The notes under the pieces: model-generated
The model's input: the letters and a program-made list of their open reading frames with translations, nothing else
What the model was told of the DNA's origin: nothing
The model's database searches: none
Shown: positions 9,838 to 19,686 of the stretch, one piece after another
How positions within the stretch are numbered: position 1 is the stretch's first letter
Layout of the letters: each line of letters starts with the position of its first letter
NCBI RefSeq assembly: GCF_900215515.1
Contig: NZ_OBEI01000007.1
Span: forward strand, 36,748 to 100,747
Reading direction: 5' to 3'
Length of the DNA: 64,000 nt
Source of the DNA: Persephonella hydrogeniphila
Lineage (GTDB): Bacteria; Aquificota; Aquificia; Aquificales; Hydrogenothermaceae
Translations under genes and position numbers: made by a program

Positions 9838-9843
9838 TATAAT
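9838..9843 (+). promoter_or_regulatory. Possible -10 element for the TPR lipoprotein gene
   Basis: A perfect TATAAT lies 35 bases before ATG 9879. The hexamer 17 bases upstream (TGAACT, 9815-9820) is a poor -35, so only the -10 is supported. The 9746-9878 spacer is a divergent promoter region shared with aspS. Confidence 0.35.
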
Positions 9844-9878
9844 GTATGCTGTATATATTTCTATTATGAGGGGGAATT

Positions 9879-10313
9879 ATGAGAGTATTATTTATATTTC
9901 CTTTCCTAATCTCATTTTTATTTATTATTTCCTGTGCTGAAAAAACAGAATCAGATGAAAAAGTGATGAGAAAAATTTTAAATGAGCAGGAATGGGGAAG
10001 AATTAATAGAGCTAAAAAAGCTGTCAAGATTTACACTAAAACGGCAGATGAATGCTACAAAGAAGGGGACTACAACAGGGCAATAACTTTCTATAACAAA
10101 GCACTTGTTAAGCTAAAGTATCTAAAGAAACTTGATCATCCAAGGGCTGCATATATATATGAGAGATTAGGAGATACTTATATGAAATTAGGACACAAAA
10201 AGGCAGCTCTGGAGTCTTACAGGAAGGCATACGATATATATCTTAAATTCTATGGGGAAAACAACAAAAAGGCAAAAGAAGTTTTAGAAAAAATAAGCGG
10301 AATAGGTTCCTAA
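9879..10313 (+). CDS. TPR-repeat lipoprotein
   Basis: The 144-residue product begins with a signal peptide ending in a lipobox (FLFIISC, cysteine about residue 19), so it is probably a lipoprotein in the cell envelope. Residues about 55-135 form two tetratricopeptide-like repeats (GDYNRAITFYNKAL and LGHKKAALESYRKAY). TPRs mediate protein-protein contacts; no partner is evident. SD GAGGGGG precedes ATG 9879. The gene stands alone between divergent aspS and the convergent glucoamylase gene, whose stop codon it overlaps (CTAA at 10310-10313). No specific name can be given. Confidence 0.85.
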   Translation: MRVLFIFPFLISFLFIISCAEKTESDEKVMRKILNEQEWGRINRAKKAVKIYTKTADECYKEGDYNRAITFYNKALVKLKYLKKLDHPRAAYIYERLGDTYMKLGHKKAALESYRKAYDIYLKFYGENNKKAKEVLEKISGIGS

Positions 10314-12220
10314 CTGAGCTTTTCATTTAGATTTTGGACTGTCCAGCAAAAACCAGCATGTGACCATGTAAGAGGAACAACAGAAAGAGGATTTCCTGTC
10401 TGAGGATCATATTGCTCTGCAAGTAGACCTGCCTGTGTCTGTCTTTTAACAACCCAGTTTATCAGTTTTAAAGCTTCTTCAATCTGATTGGTTGCTATAT
10501 ACCAGTCTGCAAGCCACATTGTTGTGATAATCCACGGATTTCCCGGATACTGTTTATCTATTCTGTGGTAAAGGTCTCCTTCAAATCTTGCAAGACCTCC
10601 TATCCCAAAATTTACCCATAACCTATCCTTTATTGCACTTACTGTATTTATTACCCTGTAATCATTAGGAGGAAGCATTCCTGTGAAAAAGACAGAGAGA
10701 AGACTTGCATCAACAGTAAGGTCTTCCATTATGTTTCCGTTTTTGTCTTTTACAAGCATCTTTACAAATCTTTCAGCTTTTTTGTTGTAAAGATACTTCA
10801 GTATAGCTTTTCTAACTTCCCTTGCTGCTTTTTCGTATTTTTTTGACTCTTCTATATTTCCAGTTAGGTGAGCAAGTTTAGAAGCAGACATCAACCCTGC
10901 AAACACTGTAGCACAGGTGTAGGTCAGTACTCCTCTTCTCTCCTCCCACGGGTCATAACTTTCCAGAGGAAGTCCCCTTTCATCTCTATATCTCACCATA
11001 AAATCAGCAGCAGGTCTGACTAAAACATTGTACATTTTGTCTATAAACTCTATATCCTTTGTTACCCTGTAATGATGGTGTAATGCCCATATTACAAGGG
11101 CTGTTTCATCTTCCTGTATAGGTAGTTGTGGTTTTCCCTCTTCGTCAATCCATGGATGCCATGAGGAACCAAATGATCCGTCAGGAAGGTATTTTTGAAG
11201 AAAATACCCCTTTTTAGTTATAGTTCTTGAAGCGAACTCAAAAAATTTTTTTGTGGTATTTCCATAACCTGCCCTATCAAGAGCCATAACAATAAATGCA
11301 TTGTCTCTTGGCCAGGAATAACTGTAGTGATCTTTGTTAAACCTGTGAAATATACTTGAGTCGGCAGATGCTATTATTGCACCTCTGTTATCCATGTGGG
11401 CTTTTATTATAAACAGGCTTCTGTCATACAGTTCTCTAATATCTTTCCTTATAGAACCCTTGATCTCTCTTTTTTCCTTTATCCAGCTTTTCTGAAATAT
11501 TTCTGTTTCCTCTATAAAGTGAGGTATTCCTTCCTCAAGCATTCTTTTCTGTTTTTCTTCTACATCATCAAAGCTTCTTCCTGCTACTATGTAGTAGTAG
11601 AACTCATCCTCTTCTTCAGGTAACAGGTTTGTATAGTAAGCTACAGCACTATCTATCTCTCCCCTCGCGATAGGATTTCTGTTTAATATCTGTTTGTCTA
11701 TCTGCCTTAATGCTGAATCTTTTTTGGGAGAAATTGTGTAATCTGAGATCTCAGGGTATATCGAGATAAGAAGATATGTTGCCTCTCTGTAATGTAATAT
11801 TCCTTTCATTTCTGGATGATAAAGGGCTGTGTTCCCTACCTCAGTTTCGTAAAGACAGAAATCATGATAAAAGAATATCTTGATATCTTTTTTCTGCCGG
11901 GTGAGGTTTTTGACCCTGAACTTTCTTATATAAATTGGCAGATATTTATGTATAAGGTCATTGATATTAATCTGTATTCCAAGCTCTTCATTTACCGCTT
12001 TAATATCTGTTATAAGAGTATCCTTTTTGTAAGAGAAGGTTCTTTTCCACCCAACATCCATATATCTTAATTTTCCATCTACAGATAGAATAAGATGATT
12101 TTTATTTCCTCCAAGGTGGTTATACTGACCTACATACGGAAAGTACAGATCTCTTAGCGAAAGATATTTATCAAAATTTATAAAAAAATGACCGTTTGAT
12201 ATTACAGCTTCCCTGTACAT
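10310..12220 (-). CDS. Glycoside hydrolase family 15 protein (glucoamylase/glucodextranase-like)
   Basis: This enzyme probably removes glucose from alpha-glucans by an inverting mechanism, perhaps in glycogen or trehalose turnover. The 636 residues comprise an N-terminal beta-sandwich domain (about 1-260) and an (alpha/alpha)6 catalytic barrel with YSYSWPRDNAF, EDETALVIWALHHHY, SYDPWEERRG (general acid Glu about 424) and LLAEQYDP (general base Glu about 601), then PLTWSHAGF. No signal peptide is visible, so it is probably cytoplasmic. It starts just after moaD (stop 12222) and is likely co-transcribed with it. Substrate preference cannot be read from the sequence. Confidence 0.88.
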   Translation of the reverse strand: MYREAVISNGHFFINFDKYLSLRDLYFPYVGQYNHLGGNKNHLILSVDGKLRYMDVGWKRTFSYKKDTLITDIKAVNEELGIQININDLIHKYLPIYIRKFRVKNLTRQKKDIKIFFYHDFCLYETEVGNTALYHPEMKGILHYREATYLLISIYPEISDYTISPKKDSALRQIDKQILNRNPIARGEIDSAVAYYTNLLPEEEDEFYYYIVAGRSFDDVEEKQKRMLEEGIPHFIEETEIFQKSWIKEKREIKGSIRKDIRELYDRSLFIIKAHMDNRGAIIASADSSIFHRFNKDHYSYSWPRDNAFIVMALDRAGYGNTTKKFFEFASRTITKKGYFLQKYLPDGSFGSSWHPWIDEEGKPQLPIQEDETALVIWALHHHYRVTKDIEFIDKMYNVLVRPAADFMVRYRDERGLPLESYDPWEERRGVLTYTCATVFAGLMSASKLAHLTGNIEESKKYEKAAREVRKAILKYLYNKKAERFVKMLVKDKNGNIMEDLTVDASLLSVFFTGMLPPNDYRVINTVSAIKDRLWVNFGIGGLARFEGDLYHRIDKQYPGNPWIITTMWLADWYIATNQIEEALKLINWVVKRQTQAGLLAEQYDPQTGNPLSVVPLTWSHAGFCWTVQNLNEKLS

Positions 12221-12221
12221 A

Positions 12222-12467
12222 CTAACCGCCGCTTACAGGTGGTATTAATGCTACCGTATCTCCTTCTTTAAGCTTTTCTTCTCTGTCTGCGTACTGTTCG
12301 TTAACTGCAACCATAATATTCCTGAGATTGTCAGATATATCAGGATATTTTTCTTCTATGCTTTTAAGTAGATCCGAAACTGTGCTGTTTGCCCCTACAT
12401 CAAAATATTCAGAACTTTTTTTTATCTTATCTTTGATAGAAGAAAAGTAAAGAACTTTAATCCTCAA
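12222..12467 (-). CDS. moaD: Molybdopterin synthase sulfur carrier subunit
   Basis: MoaD is a ubiquitin-like sulfur carrier whose C-terminal Gly-Gly is adenylated by an E1-like enzyme and thiocarboxylated to make molybdopterin. The 81-residue protein has the beta-grasp pattern and ends in VALIPPVSGG, the double-glycine tail. The start is TTG (12467) inside the end of the reductase gene (11-base overlap). moaE is not beside it. The E1-like protein encoded at 48.3-49.1 kb is a plausible activating partner (inference). Confidence 0.9.
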   Translation of the reverse strand: MRIKVLYFSSIKDKIKKSSEYFDVGANSTVSDLLKSIEEKYPDISDNLRNIMVAVNEQYADREEKLKEGDTVALIPPVSGG

Positions 12468-13122
12468 ACTTTATCTCCCATTCTGTAATAAGATGGGAAC
12501 CTCTCATAAAATGTGCTCTGAGCTTCAATTTTACAACCTCATCAAAAGAGTAAAAACCTTCACCACCGACCAGCGTAGGTGTGTCTTCACCTCCAACGAT
12601 AAATGGTATATGTATAAGTCTTACTTCGTCAACTAACCCAAGTCTTATAAGGTTCCAGTTGAGTGTAGAACCTCCTTCTACCATGAGGGTTTTTATCCCC
12701 TTGTTGTAAAGCATGTCCATCATCTCAATAAGGTCAACAGAATCCTCCCCACATCTTAAAACTTCAACTTTTTCTTCAAGGGCTTTTACTTTTTCTTCTG
12801 GAGCCGACCTTGAAGTTACTATTATTGTAGGTGCATGCTTTTCCAGTATATTTGAGTTTAGAGGTATATCTGCCCTTGATGTAGGAACAATCCTTGTAGG
12901 GTTTTTTCCTTCCACATATCTTACTGTTAAAAAAGGATTATCAGTTCTAATTGTTTCTGCCCCAACCATAATACCATCGACTTTTGCCCTAAGTTCATGC
13001 AGGTATCTATTGGCTTCTTCGTCCATAAACTGCATTATCTCTTTTGACGATCTTCCCTTTCTGAGGGTAAGCTTTCCGTCAACCGTCACCTCAGACACTA
13101 TTATTGTGTAAGGTCTATGCAT
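12457..13122 (-). CDS. Archaeal/RIB7-type 2,5-diamino-6-(ribosylamino)pyrimidinone 5'-phosphate reductase
   Basis: The 221-residue protein is a stand-alone RibD C-terminal (DHFR-like) reductase: PYTIIVSEVTVDGKL at the N-terminus, ELRAKVDGIMVGAETIRTDN, and MVEGGSTLNW near residue 135. Families of this kind reduce the ribosyl group of the riboflavin precursor with NADPH before deamination, the order used by archaea and fungi. No deaminase domain is present. SD AAGGGGA precedes ATG 13122. The neighbours moaD and CDP-alcohol transferase give no pathway clue. The specific substrate rests on family resemblance. Confidence 0.82.
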   Translation of the reverse strand: MHRPYTIIVSEVTVDGKLTLRKGRSSKEIMQFMDEEANRYLHELRAKVDGIMVGAETIRTDNPFLTVRYVEGKNPTRIVPTSRADIPLNSNILEKHAPTIIVTSRSAPEEKVKALEEKVEVLRCGEDSVDLIEMMDMLYNKGIKTLMVEGGSTLNWNLIRLGLVDEVRLIHIPFIVGGEDTPTLVGGEGFYSFDEVVKLKLRAHFMRGSHLITEWEIKFED

Positions 13123-13133
13123 CCTTTTCCCCT

Positions 13134-13757
13134 TTAATCGTAATCTTTATTGTATTTTATGTAAAGGTATATAACTCTCTGGAACAGGGAAAGCGTCATT
13201 AAAGCCGTTATCAGTATAAATCCTGTCTGAAGTCCACCTAAAATATGAAAATGCTCCAATATAGAAAATACAATGATTGCAAGGATAGTTTCTGGCCTAC
13301 CAAAGAAACCTATGCCCTCAAGTGGGTCATTAATTTTCCCCTTTTCTCTATTAGCGAAACCAATCTCAGCGTATGCTACAGGTTTTATAAATGTATGGAG
13401 CATATTAACAACAACAGCCAGTGCTGTCAAAACAGGTGTTGAGTATGTAATACCTATAAAAAACAGAACAAATCCATCTACAAATTTGTCTGCAAGCCAG
13501 TCAAAAACAGCACCGAACTTTGAAGACTTTTCTGTTTCCCTTGCCACAATACCGTCCATAAGGTCAAAAAATCCGCTAAGAAAAAGGAAAAAAGCTGCAG
13601 TAAGGGGTCTTTCTTTGTAGAATGAAAATGCCGCAAGAAGCCCCATAGCAACAGAAATAAGCGTGATAACATTAGGTGTTATATGGGCTTTAACAAAAAT
13701 GAGCCCAAAGGGCTCATATATCTTTTTTAAAGATTTCCTTTTTGATGTTAAATTCAT
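13134..13757 (-). CDS. CDP-alcohol phosphatidyltransferase family membrane protein
   Basis: This family joins a CDP-lipid to an alcohol head group at the membrane. The 207-residue protein has about six hydrophobic segments and the complete signature D-x2-DG-x2-AR-x8-G-x3-D-x3-D: DLMDGIVARETEKSSKFGAV followed by FDWLADKF (residues about 68-95). A GRPET segment in the cytoplasmic loop recalls archaetidylinositol-phosphate and phosphatidylinositol-phosphate synthases, so an inositol-phosphate acceptor is possible, but glycerol phosphate cannot be excluded. It lies between ilvC and the RIB7-type gene on the same strand. Confidence 0.82.
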   Translation of the reverse strand: MNLTSKRKSLKKIYEPFGLIFVKAHITPNVITLISVAMGLLAAFSFYKERPLTAAFFLFLSGFFDLMDGIVARETEKSSKFGAVFDWLADKFVDGFVLFFIGITYSTPVLTALAVVVNMLHTFIKPVAYAEIGFANREKGKINDPLEGIGFFGRPETILAIIVFSILEHFHILGGLQTGFILITALMTLSLFQRVIYLYIKYNKDYD

Positions 13758-13767
13758 CTAACTCCCT

Positions 13768-14784
<1,017 letters not shown>

Positions 14785-14804
14785 CTATAAATTAAAATAT
14801 TACA

Positions 14805-15428
14805 CTAATATGATTTTATAATCAAAATCCCTTTAAATCTGTATCCTTTAAGGAGATAATCAAAAACTTTTGAAGCTTCTGCGGTATTAAGAAGTACAGT
14901 ATCTATATTTATGATCGCATTTCCAACAGTAATATGTTCAAAATTCTGACCTTTGAACTTCTGGGCTGGAAGATAATCAATTAAAATATCGCCGTTTGGG
15001 GATGTCACCTTAAGTCTTTTTTCAAATTTTTTTGATATTGTCAGAACTTTAAGGTATATACTTTTTTTTACAGGCTTATTTTTAATTTTTAAAAAATCTA
15101 TCTCCTCTGAGATTTTAAAAATCTTATCAGAAAGATCCTGTCCATCACTGGCAGAAAAGCAGAGCATTTTAAAAAGTTTTTCATTTTTATAAATATCTAA
15201 ACAAAGGTTATAATTGCCAGCAACGGAAGATAAATACGGCTTCAACTCATATAAATATCTTTTTCCTTTCTTGAATTTTTCAGCATTATCAAAATTTTCC
15301 ACAAAAAAGGTTTGAAAAATTCCCCTGTACTCTTTAGGAAGATTTCTCATTACAGGACTTTTTACCCCTATCTCTCCACCGAAAGAAAAGACAAAAAAAC
15401 CAAGCAGTCCTATAAGGATATAAATCAT
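14805..15428 (-). CDS. Secreted protein of unknown function inside the ilv cluster
   Basis: The 207-residue protein starts with a hydrophobic signal-like segment (MIYILIGLLGFFVFSFGGEI), so it is probably exported or membrane-anchored. The rest is Lys/Phe-rich with no motif I recognise; two cysteines near residues 75 and 90 could pair in the periplasm. It overlaps ilvN by 4 bases (ATGA) and precedes ilvC, so it is expected to be transcribed with branched-chain amino-acid genes. No function is assigned. Confidence 0.75.
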   Translation of the reverse strand: MIYILIGLLGFFVFSFGGEIGVKSPVMRNLPKEYRGIFQTFFVENFDNAEKFKKGKRYLYELKPYLSSVAGNYNLCLDIYKNEKLFKMLCFSASDGQDLSDKIFKISEEIDFLKIKNKPVKKSIYLKVLTISKKFEKRLKVTSPNGDILIDYLPAQKFKGQNFEHITVGNAIINIDTVLLNTAEASKVFDYLLKGYRFKGILIIKSY

Positions 15429-15991
15429 TCTATTTTATGTTCCTGAAGACCTTCCTTTGCTGATTCTCTTGTCAGGGCAAGGACTCCAGTTCTTGCTATA
15501 TCTTTTATCCCAAAAGGTCTGAGCAGATTGATAAAAGCCTCAATTTTATCTGACGTCCCTGTTATCTCTATTGTATATGTATCTGTTGAGACATCAACAA
15601 CCTTTGCTCTGAATATGCTTACAAGCCTCATTATCTCATCTCTTGCTTTATCTTCACCTGCATGGACTTTTATAAGTACAAGCTCCCTCTCTATATGAGG
15701 TACATCTGTTATATCCCTTACTCTTAATGTTTCTATCAATTTTCTCAGTTGCTTTATAATCTGCTCAACAACCCTTTCGTTTCCTTCGACAACAATCGTT
15801 ATTCTTGCTACATTAGGTTCATGTGTTTTTCCAACAGTGAGACTTTCTATATTGTATCCTCTACCTGCAAATAAAGATGTAATTCTGGTCAAAACCCCAA
15901 AGTTGTGCATAACTCTCACAATGATTATATGCTTTCTTGTTTCTGTTTTTGGTAGAGGTCTTACTTTTATAGCTTTTATCTCTTCTGTCAT
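15425..15991 (-). CDS. ilvN: Acetolactate synthase small (regulatory) subunit
   Basis: This subunit binds valine and gives feedback control to IlvB. The 188 residues contain an N-terminal ACT domain (HIIIVRVMHNFGVLTRITSLF, about 18-90) and a C-terminal ALS_ss domain with LVLIKVHAGEDKARDEIMRL. SD AAGGAG precedes ATG 15991, 13 bases after the ilvB stop. Length is typical of the longer IlvH-type subunit (about 160-190). Confidence 0.95.
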   Translation of the reverse strand: MTEEIKAIKVRPLPKTETRKHIIIVRVMHNFGVLTRITSLFAGRGYNIESLTVGKTHEPNVARITIVVEGNERVVEQIIKQLRKLIETLRVRDITDVPHIERELVLIKVHAGEDKARDEIMRLVSIFRAKVVDVSTDTYTIEITGTSDKIEAFINLLRPFGIKDIARTGVLALTRESAKEGLQEHKIE

Positions 15992-16004
15992 TACTTCTCT
16001 CCTT

Positions 16005-17750
16005 TTATCCTACAAGATACATTGTTTCAGCCTCACCCTTCTGTTTTGGGCTAACTATCATCTCCCTATAGCTTTTTCCTGCAGGAACCATCGGTAAAAC
16101 ATTTTCCTCCCTATCAACAACAAAGTCCATTATTACAGGTCTGTCATTTATTTCCATAGCTTTTTGGAGAACCTCTTTTACCTCTTTAGGTTTCGTAGCC
16201 CTCAGACCAACAGCCCCCATAGATTCTGCAAGTTTTACAAAATCTGGATGTACAGCAAGACATACAGAAGAGTATCTGCTGTCATAAAATAGCTGTTGCC
16301 ACTGCCTTACCATACCTAAAAACTCATTGTTTATTATCGCTATTTTCACAGGTATTCTGTACTGGACTGCAGTAATTACATCCTGCATATTCATCACAAA
16401 TGAACCGTCGCCCTCTATAGCAAAAACAGTTCTGTCAGGTTTTCCTAATTTTGCACCAACAGCAGCAGGGAATCCATATCCCATGGTGCCAAGACCCCCT
16501 GAGTTCAGGAACTGTCTCGGAAATTTGTATTTGTAAAACATGGCAGCCCACATCTGATGCTGTCCCACACCTGCAGATATTATAGCTTCTCCTTCAGTTA
16601 TATTGTATATCTCTTCTATAACATACTGGGGTTTTATTATCTTGTCAGATTTTTGATAACTCAGAGGGTGCTTCTCTCTCCATTTTTCAATCTGCTTAAG
16701 CCAGCTTTCCCTTGCCTTTACCCATTCTACAGGCTTTTTCTTCAGTTCTTTCAGTAATTTTTGAAGAACATTTTTTACATCTCCAACAATAGGTACATCA
16801 ACATGTATATTCTTACTTATAGATGCTGGATCAATATCTATATGAATTATCTTTGCCTCAGGGGCAAATTCGTCTATTTTACCTGTTACTCTGTCATCAA
16901 ACCTTGCCCCTACAGCTATCAGAAGGTCTGAATGGTAAACCGCCATATTGGCATAATATGTACCATGCATTCCAAGCATGTGGAGTGCAAGTGGATGATT
17001 TTCATCGAAAGCACCTTTACCCATATTTGTTGTAGTTACTGGTATCCTTGTTAACTCAGCAAGTTCTCTTAATTCCTGAGATGCATTTCCTATTATTACT
17101 CCTCCACCTACATAAAGAACAGGTCTTTTTGCTTTTCTTATAAGCTCTGCAGCTTTTTTAATCTGTACAGGATTTCCTTCATAATGAGGCTTATATCCCG
17201 GAAGAGCTTCTTCTACATCTTTTAAAGTAGGCATTTTGTAGTTATATTCCTGCTGTGTTATATCCTTTGGTATATCTACTAAAACTGGTCCAGGTCTTCC
17301 TGTTCTCGCAAGATAAAAAGCCTCCCTGAGTATAAGAGCAAGATCTTTTATATCTGTAACAAGAAAATTATGTTTTGTAATAGGTCTTGTTATTCCTACA
17401 ACATCAGCCTCTTGAAATGCATCTGTTCCTATATAACTTGTAGGAACCTGCCCTGTTATAGCAACCATAGGAACAGAATCCATATGTGCTGTAGCAAGTC
17501 CTGTAACAAGGTTTGTTGCACCTGGTCCTGATGTTGCAAGAACAACACCAACCTTTCCTGTAGCCCTTGCATAACCGTCAGCCATATGGGCTGCAGCCTG
17601 CTCATGTCTTGCAAGAATATTTCTTAAAGGGGCATCAAAAAGAGCATCGTAAACCTCCATTATTGCCCCTCCGGGAAGGCCAAAAACGGTATCTACTCCT
17701 TCTTCCAGTAAAACATCTATAACAATATCAGCTCCTCTTTTTTTTGGCAT
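16005..17750 (-). CDS. ilvB: Acetolactate synthase large (catalytic) subunit
   Basis: This TPP-dependent enzyme condenses pyruvate with pyruvate or 2-ketobutyrate. The 581 residues show the N-terminal TPP-binding region with the catalytic glutamate in [18 protein letters not shown], the central FAD/nucleotide-binding domain, and the C-terminal TPP motif GDGSFVMN followed by NNEF. SD GAGGTGA precedes ATG 17750. It heads the ilv operon; a promoter is visible at 17789-17817. The short (about 31-base) leader leaves no room for a ribosome-mediated attenuator. Confidence 0.97.
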   Translation of the reverse strand: MPKKRGADIVIDVLLEEGVDTVFGLPGGAIMEVYDALFDAPLRNILARHEQAAAHMADGYARATGKVGVVLATSGPGATNLVTGLATAHMDSVPMVAITGQVPTSYIGTDAFQEADVVGITRPITKHNFLVTDIKDLALILREAFYLARTGRPGPVLVDIPKDITQQEYNYKMPTLKDVEEALPGYKPHYEGNPVQIKKAAELIRKAKRPVLYVGGGVIIGNASQELRELAELTRIPVTTTNMGKGAFDENHPLALHMLGMHGTYYANMAVYHSDLLIAVGARFDDRVTGKIDEFAPEAKIIHIDIDPASISKNIHVDVPIVGDVKNVLQKLLKELKKKPVEWVKARESWLKQIEKWREKHPLSYQKSDKIIKPQYVIEEIYNITEGEAIISAGVGQHQMWAAMFYKYKFPRQFLNSGGLGTMGYGFPAAVGAKLGKPDRTVFAIEGDGSFVMNMQDVITAVQYRIPVKIAIINNEFLGMVRQWQQLFYDSRYSSVCLAVHPDFVKLAESMGAVGLRATKPKEVKEVLQKAMEINDRPVIMDFVVDREENVLPMVPAGKSYREMIVSPKQKGEAETMYLVG

Positions 17751-17788
17751 AAGCTTTTCACCTCGTAAAATTATGAAGATTGTATATT

Positions 17789-17817
17789 ATTATAAGCCTT
17801 AAAACTTTTTTTGTATA
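17789..17817 (-). promoter_or_regulatory. Promoter of the ilvB operon
   Basis: On the minus strand TATACA (17812-17817) and a perfect TATAAT (17789-17794) are spaced by 17 bases, 38 bases before the ilvB start. This is the best sigma-70-like element in the 198-base divergent spacer. Confidence 0.5.
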
Positions 17818-17839
17818 ATCCTAATCATATCCTGAGAGC

Positions 17840-17911
17840 TTTTTATCAGAAATTTTTATCAAAAATGGACATCTATCTCCCTGCCACAGTCTGAATAAGA
17901 TAGTGATAAAA
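17840..17911. promoter_or_regulatory. Three copies of TTTTATCA in the ilvB / HATPase-GNAT divergent spacer
   Basis: TTTTTATCA occurs at 17840-17848 and again at 17853-17861 (13-base period); the inverted form TGATAAAA is at 17904-17911. The cluster sits between two divergent genes and could be a regulator site. No regulator is identified, and AT-rich sequence can give such repeats by chance. Confidence 0.3.
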
Positions 17912-17948
17912 GGGAAACTGGCAATATATTAATAAATGGAGGAGTAGA

Positions 17949-19409
17949 ATGGAAATATCTTTAAAATTAGAAAATGATATTAGAGTTATACAGCCTGCTG
18001 TTGATTTCGTCTATAGATGGGCTGTAGACTGCGGGCTGTCTGAAAAAGAGGCTCAGGAATTCGCAACAGCATTCGATGAGCTTATAACAGACATTGTTTT
18101 ATTTGCTTTCGAAGATAAGGGAGAGTTTTTTGTTCTTCTGTCAGACTCCCTTTCTCAGCTGGAAATAACAGTACATGAGCTTGGAGAACCTTTTGATCCA
18201 GAAAGACACAGATACTCTATACAGAAAGTACTTAATGAGAACAATTTTGATGGAGCAGGATTTGAGGTAATAGGAAATCTTGTAGATGATTTTATCTACC
18301 TGTACAAAGGAAGAGCAGGAAAAGAGTTCAGAATAATAAAGGAGATCAAACATAAGCATATAACACAGATACTTACAGAAAAACAGCTTTCTACAGAACC
18401 GGAAAAAGCTGTTGGTTATCAGATATCCCCCGTAACCGAAGAGGATGCCGAAGATATAGCAAGGCTTATATACAGATCTTACGGTTATACATATCCTAAA
18501 GAAGATATGTACTATCCAGATAGAATAGTAAATGCTCTGAGACAGGGAAAGAAGTTCGGCGTTATCGTCAGAACAGACAGAGGAGAGGCTGTTGGTTATT
18601 TTGCTGTTATCATGTCAACCGATTCTAATATAGGGGAGGTTGGTGAAGTTGTAGTATTCCCAAGGCATAGGGGAAAAGGAATAATGAAAATGATGATGAA
18701 AGCTTTAATAGATATGGCAAAAAATAAAGGACTACTTGGACTGTTTGGAGAAGCGGTCACAGTTCACACTATAAGCCAGAAGGTGAATGCAAAATACGGT
18801 TTTAAATCTACAGCCCTTGTTTTAGGATTTTTCCCGTATGCAAAATATAAAGGCTTCGAACATAAACAGCAGAGGATTTCTGTAGTTATAGATTTTCTTC
18901 CCCTTAAAGAGAGAAAACAACTAAAAATATACCTACCTGAAGAGTACAAAAATATACTGAAGGATATTTATAGAAACCTCGGAATAGATGTAGAAAACAT
19001 ACCTGTAAGAAAATCTCCACAGTTAAAAGAAAGATCAAAAATAGAACTCCAGATTAATTACAGATTTGGTAATGCGGTTATAGTAGTAAAAAAATACGGC
19101 AAAGATATGTTAGATAGGGTGGCAAAAAAGTTAGAAGCCCTTTACAAAAAAGATATAAAAGGTATATATATAGACCTTCCATTAGATCATCCATATGTAA
19201 AACAGGCTGTTCCTCAGCTAAAAAAAATGGGGTTCATCTTTAGTGGTCTTATGCCTCTTTTCCACAATGAAAGGGATTTCTTGAGGATGCAGATATTAAG
19301 AGAAAAACTGGATTTTAGACATATAAATGTCTTTTCAGATATGGCAAAAAGAATCAAAAGATTTATACACCGGGAGATGAACAAAAATGGAATACCACAA
19401 AAGGGATGA
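17949..19409 (+). CDS. HATPase (RsbW-like)-GNAT acetyltransferase fusion protein
   Basis: The 486 residues divide into an N-terminal anti-sigma-kinase-like HATPase domain (about 1-135), a GNAT acetyltransferase domain (about 155-310) with acetyl-CoA loop FPRHRGKGIMKMMM, and a C-terminal region (about 320-486) I cannot name. The ATP site is changed: the N-box asparagine is aspartate (FDELITDIV) and the usual D-x-G-x-P is HELGEPFDP. The HATPase may therefore bind ATP weakly or act only as a docking domain. SD GGAGGAG precedes ATG 17949. It overlaps the STAS gene by 23 bases, which suggests a partner-switching pair. The acetylation target is unknown. Confidence 0.85.
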   Translation: MEISLKLENDIRVIQPAVDFVYRWAVDCGLSEKEAQEFATAFDELITDIVLFAFEDKGEFFVLLSDSLSQLEITVHELGEPFDPERHRYSIQKVLNENNFDGAGFEVIGNLVDDFIYLYKGRAGKEFRIIKEIKHKHITQILTEKQLSTEPEKAVGYQISPVTEEDAEDIARLIYRSYGYTYPKEDMYYPDRIVNALRQGKKFGVIVRTDRGEAVGYFAVIMSTDSNIGEVGEVVVFPRHRGKGIMKMMMKALIDMAKNKGLLGLFGEAVTVHTISQKVNAKYGFKSTALVLGFFPYAKYKGFEHKQQRISVVIDFLPLKERKQLKIYLPEEYKNILKDIYRNLGIDVENIPVRKSPQLKERSKIELQINYRFGNAVIVVKKYGKDMLDRVAKKLEALYKKDIKGIYIDLPLDHPYVKQAVPQLKKMGFIFSGLMPLFHNERDFLRMQILREKLDFRHINVFSDMAKRIKRFIHREMNKNGIPQKG

Positions 19410-19686
19410 AACAATTTATATCAAACTTAAATCTGATTTTATATACCCTACAGTCAAAAAGATAGAAAATCTGTTGAATGTCGAAAGTTTTGAAAACTTA
19501 GTTATAGATCTTTCAGAATCAAAAATTGTAGACAGTGAAGCTGTAAAGTTCTTATATTCTGCCTTGAAAGAAGGAATCAGTATAACACTGGTAAACCCAC
19601 CTGAAATCTACGGTAAAATACTAAAAATCCTCCAGCTTGATGATCATATGAAAGACATAAAAATAGTAATGGAGGGCAGACAATGA
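19387..19686 (+). CDS. STAS-domain protein (anti-sigma-factor-antagonist-like)
   Basis: The 99-residue protein is a single STAS domain: beta-strand start ETIYIKLKSDF, then LVIDLSESKIVDSEAVKFL, where the serine of VDSEA occupies the position phosphorylated in SpoIIAA/RsbV proteins, and a closing strand IKIVMEG. Such proteins switch partners with HATPase kinases. Overlap with the upstream HATPase-GNAT gene makes that protein the likely partner. SD-like GGGAGATG precedes ATG 19387. It may regulate the GNAT activity instead of a sigma factor (inference). Confidence 0.85.
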   Translation: MEYHKRDETIYIKLKSDFIYPTVKKIENLLNVESFENLVIDLSESKIVDSEAVKFLYSALKEGISITLVNPPEIYGKILKILQLDDHMKDIKIVMEGRQ

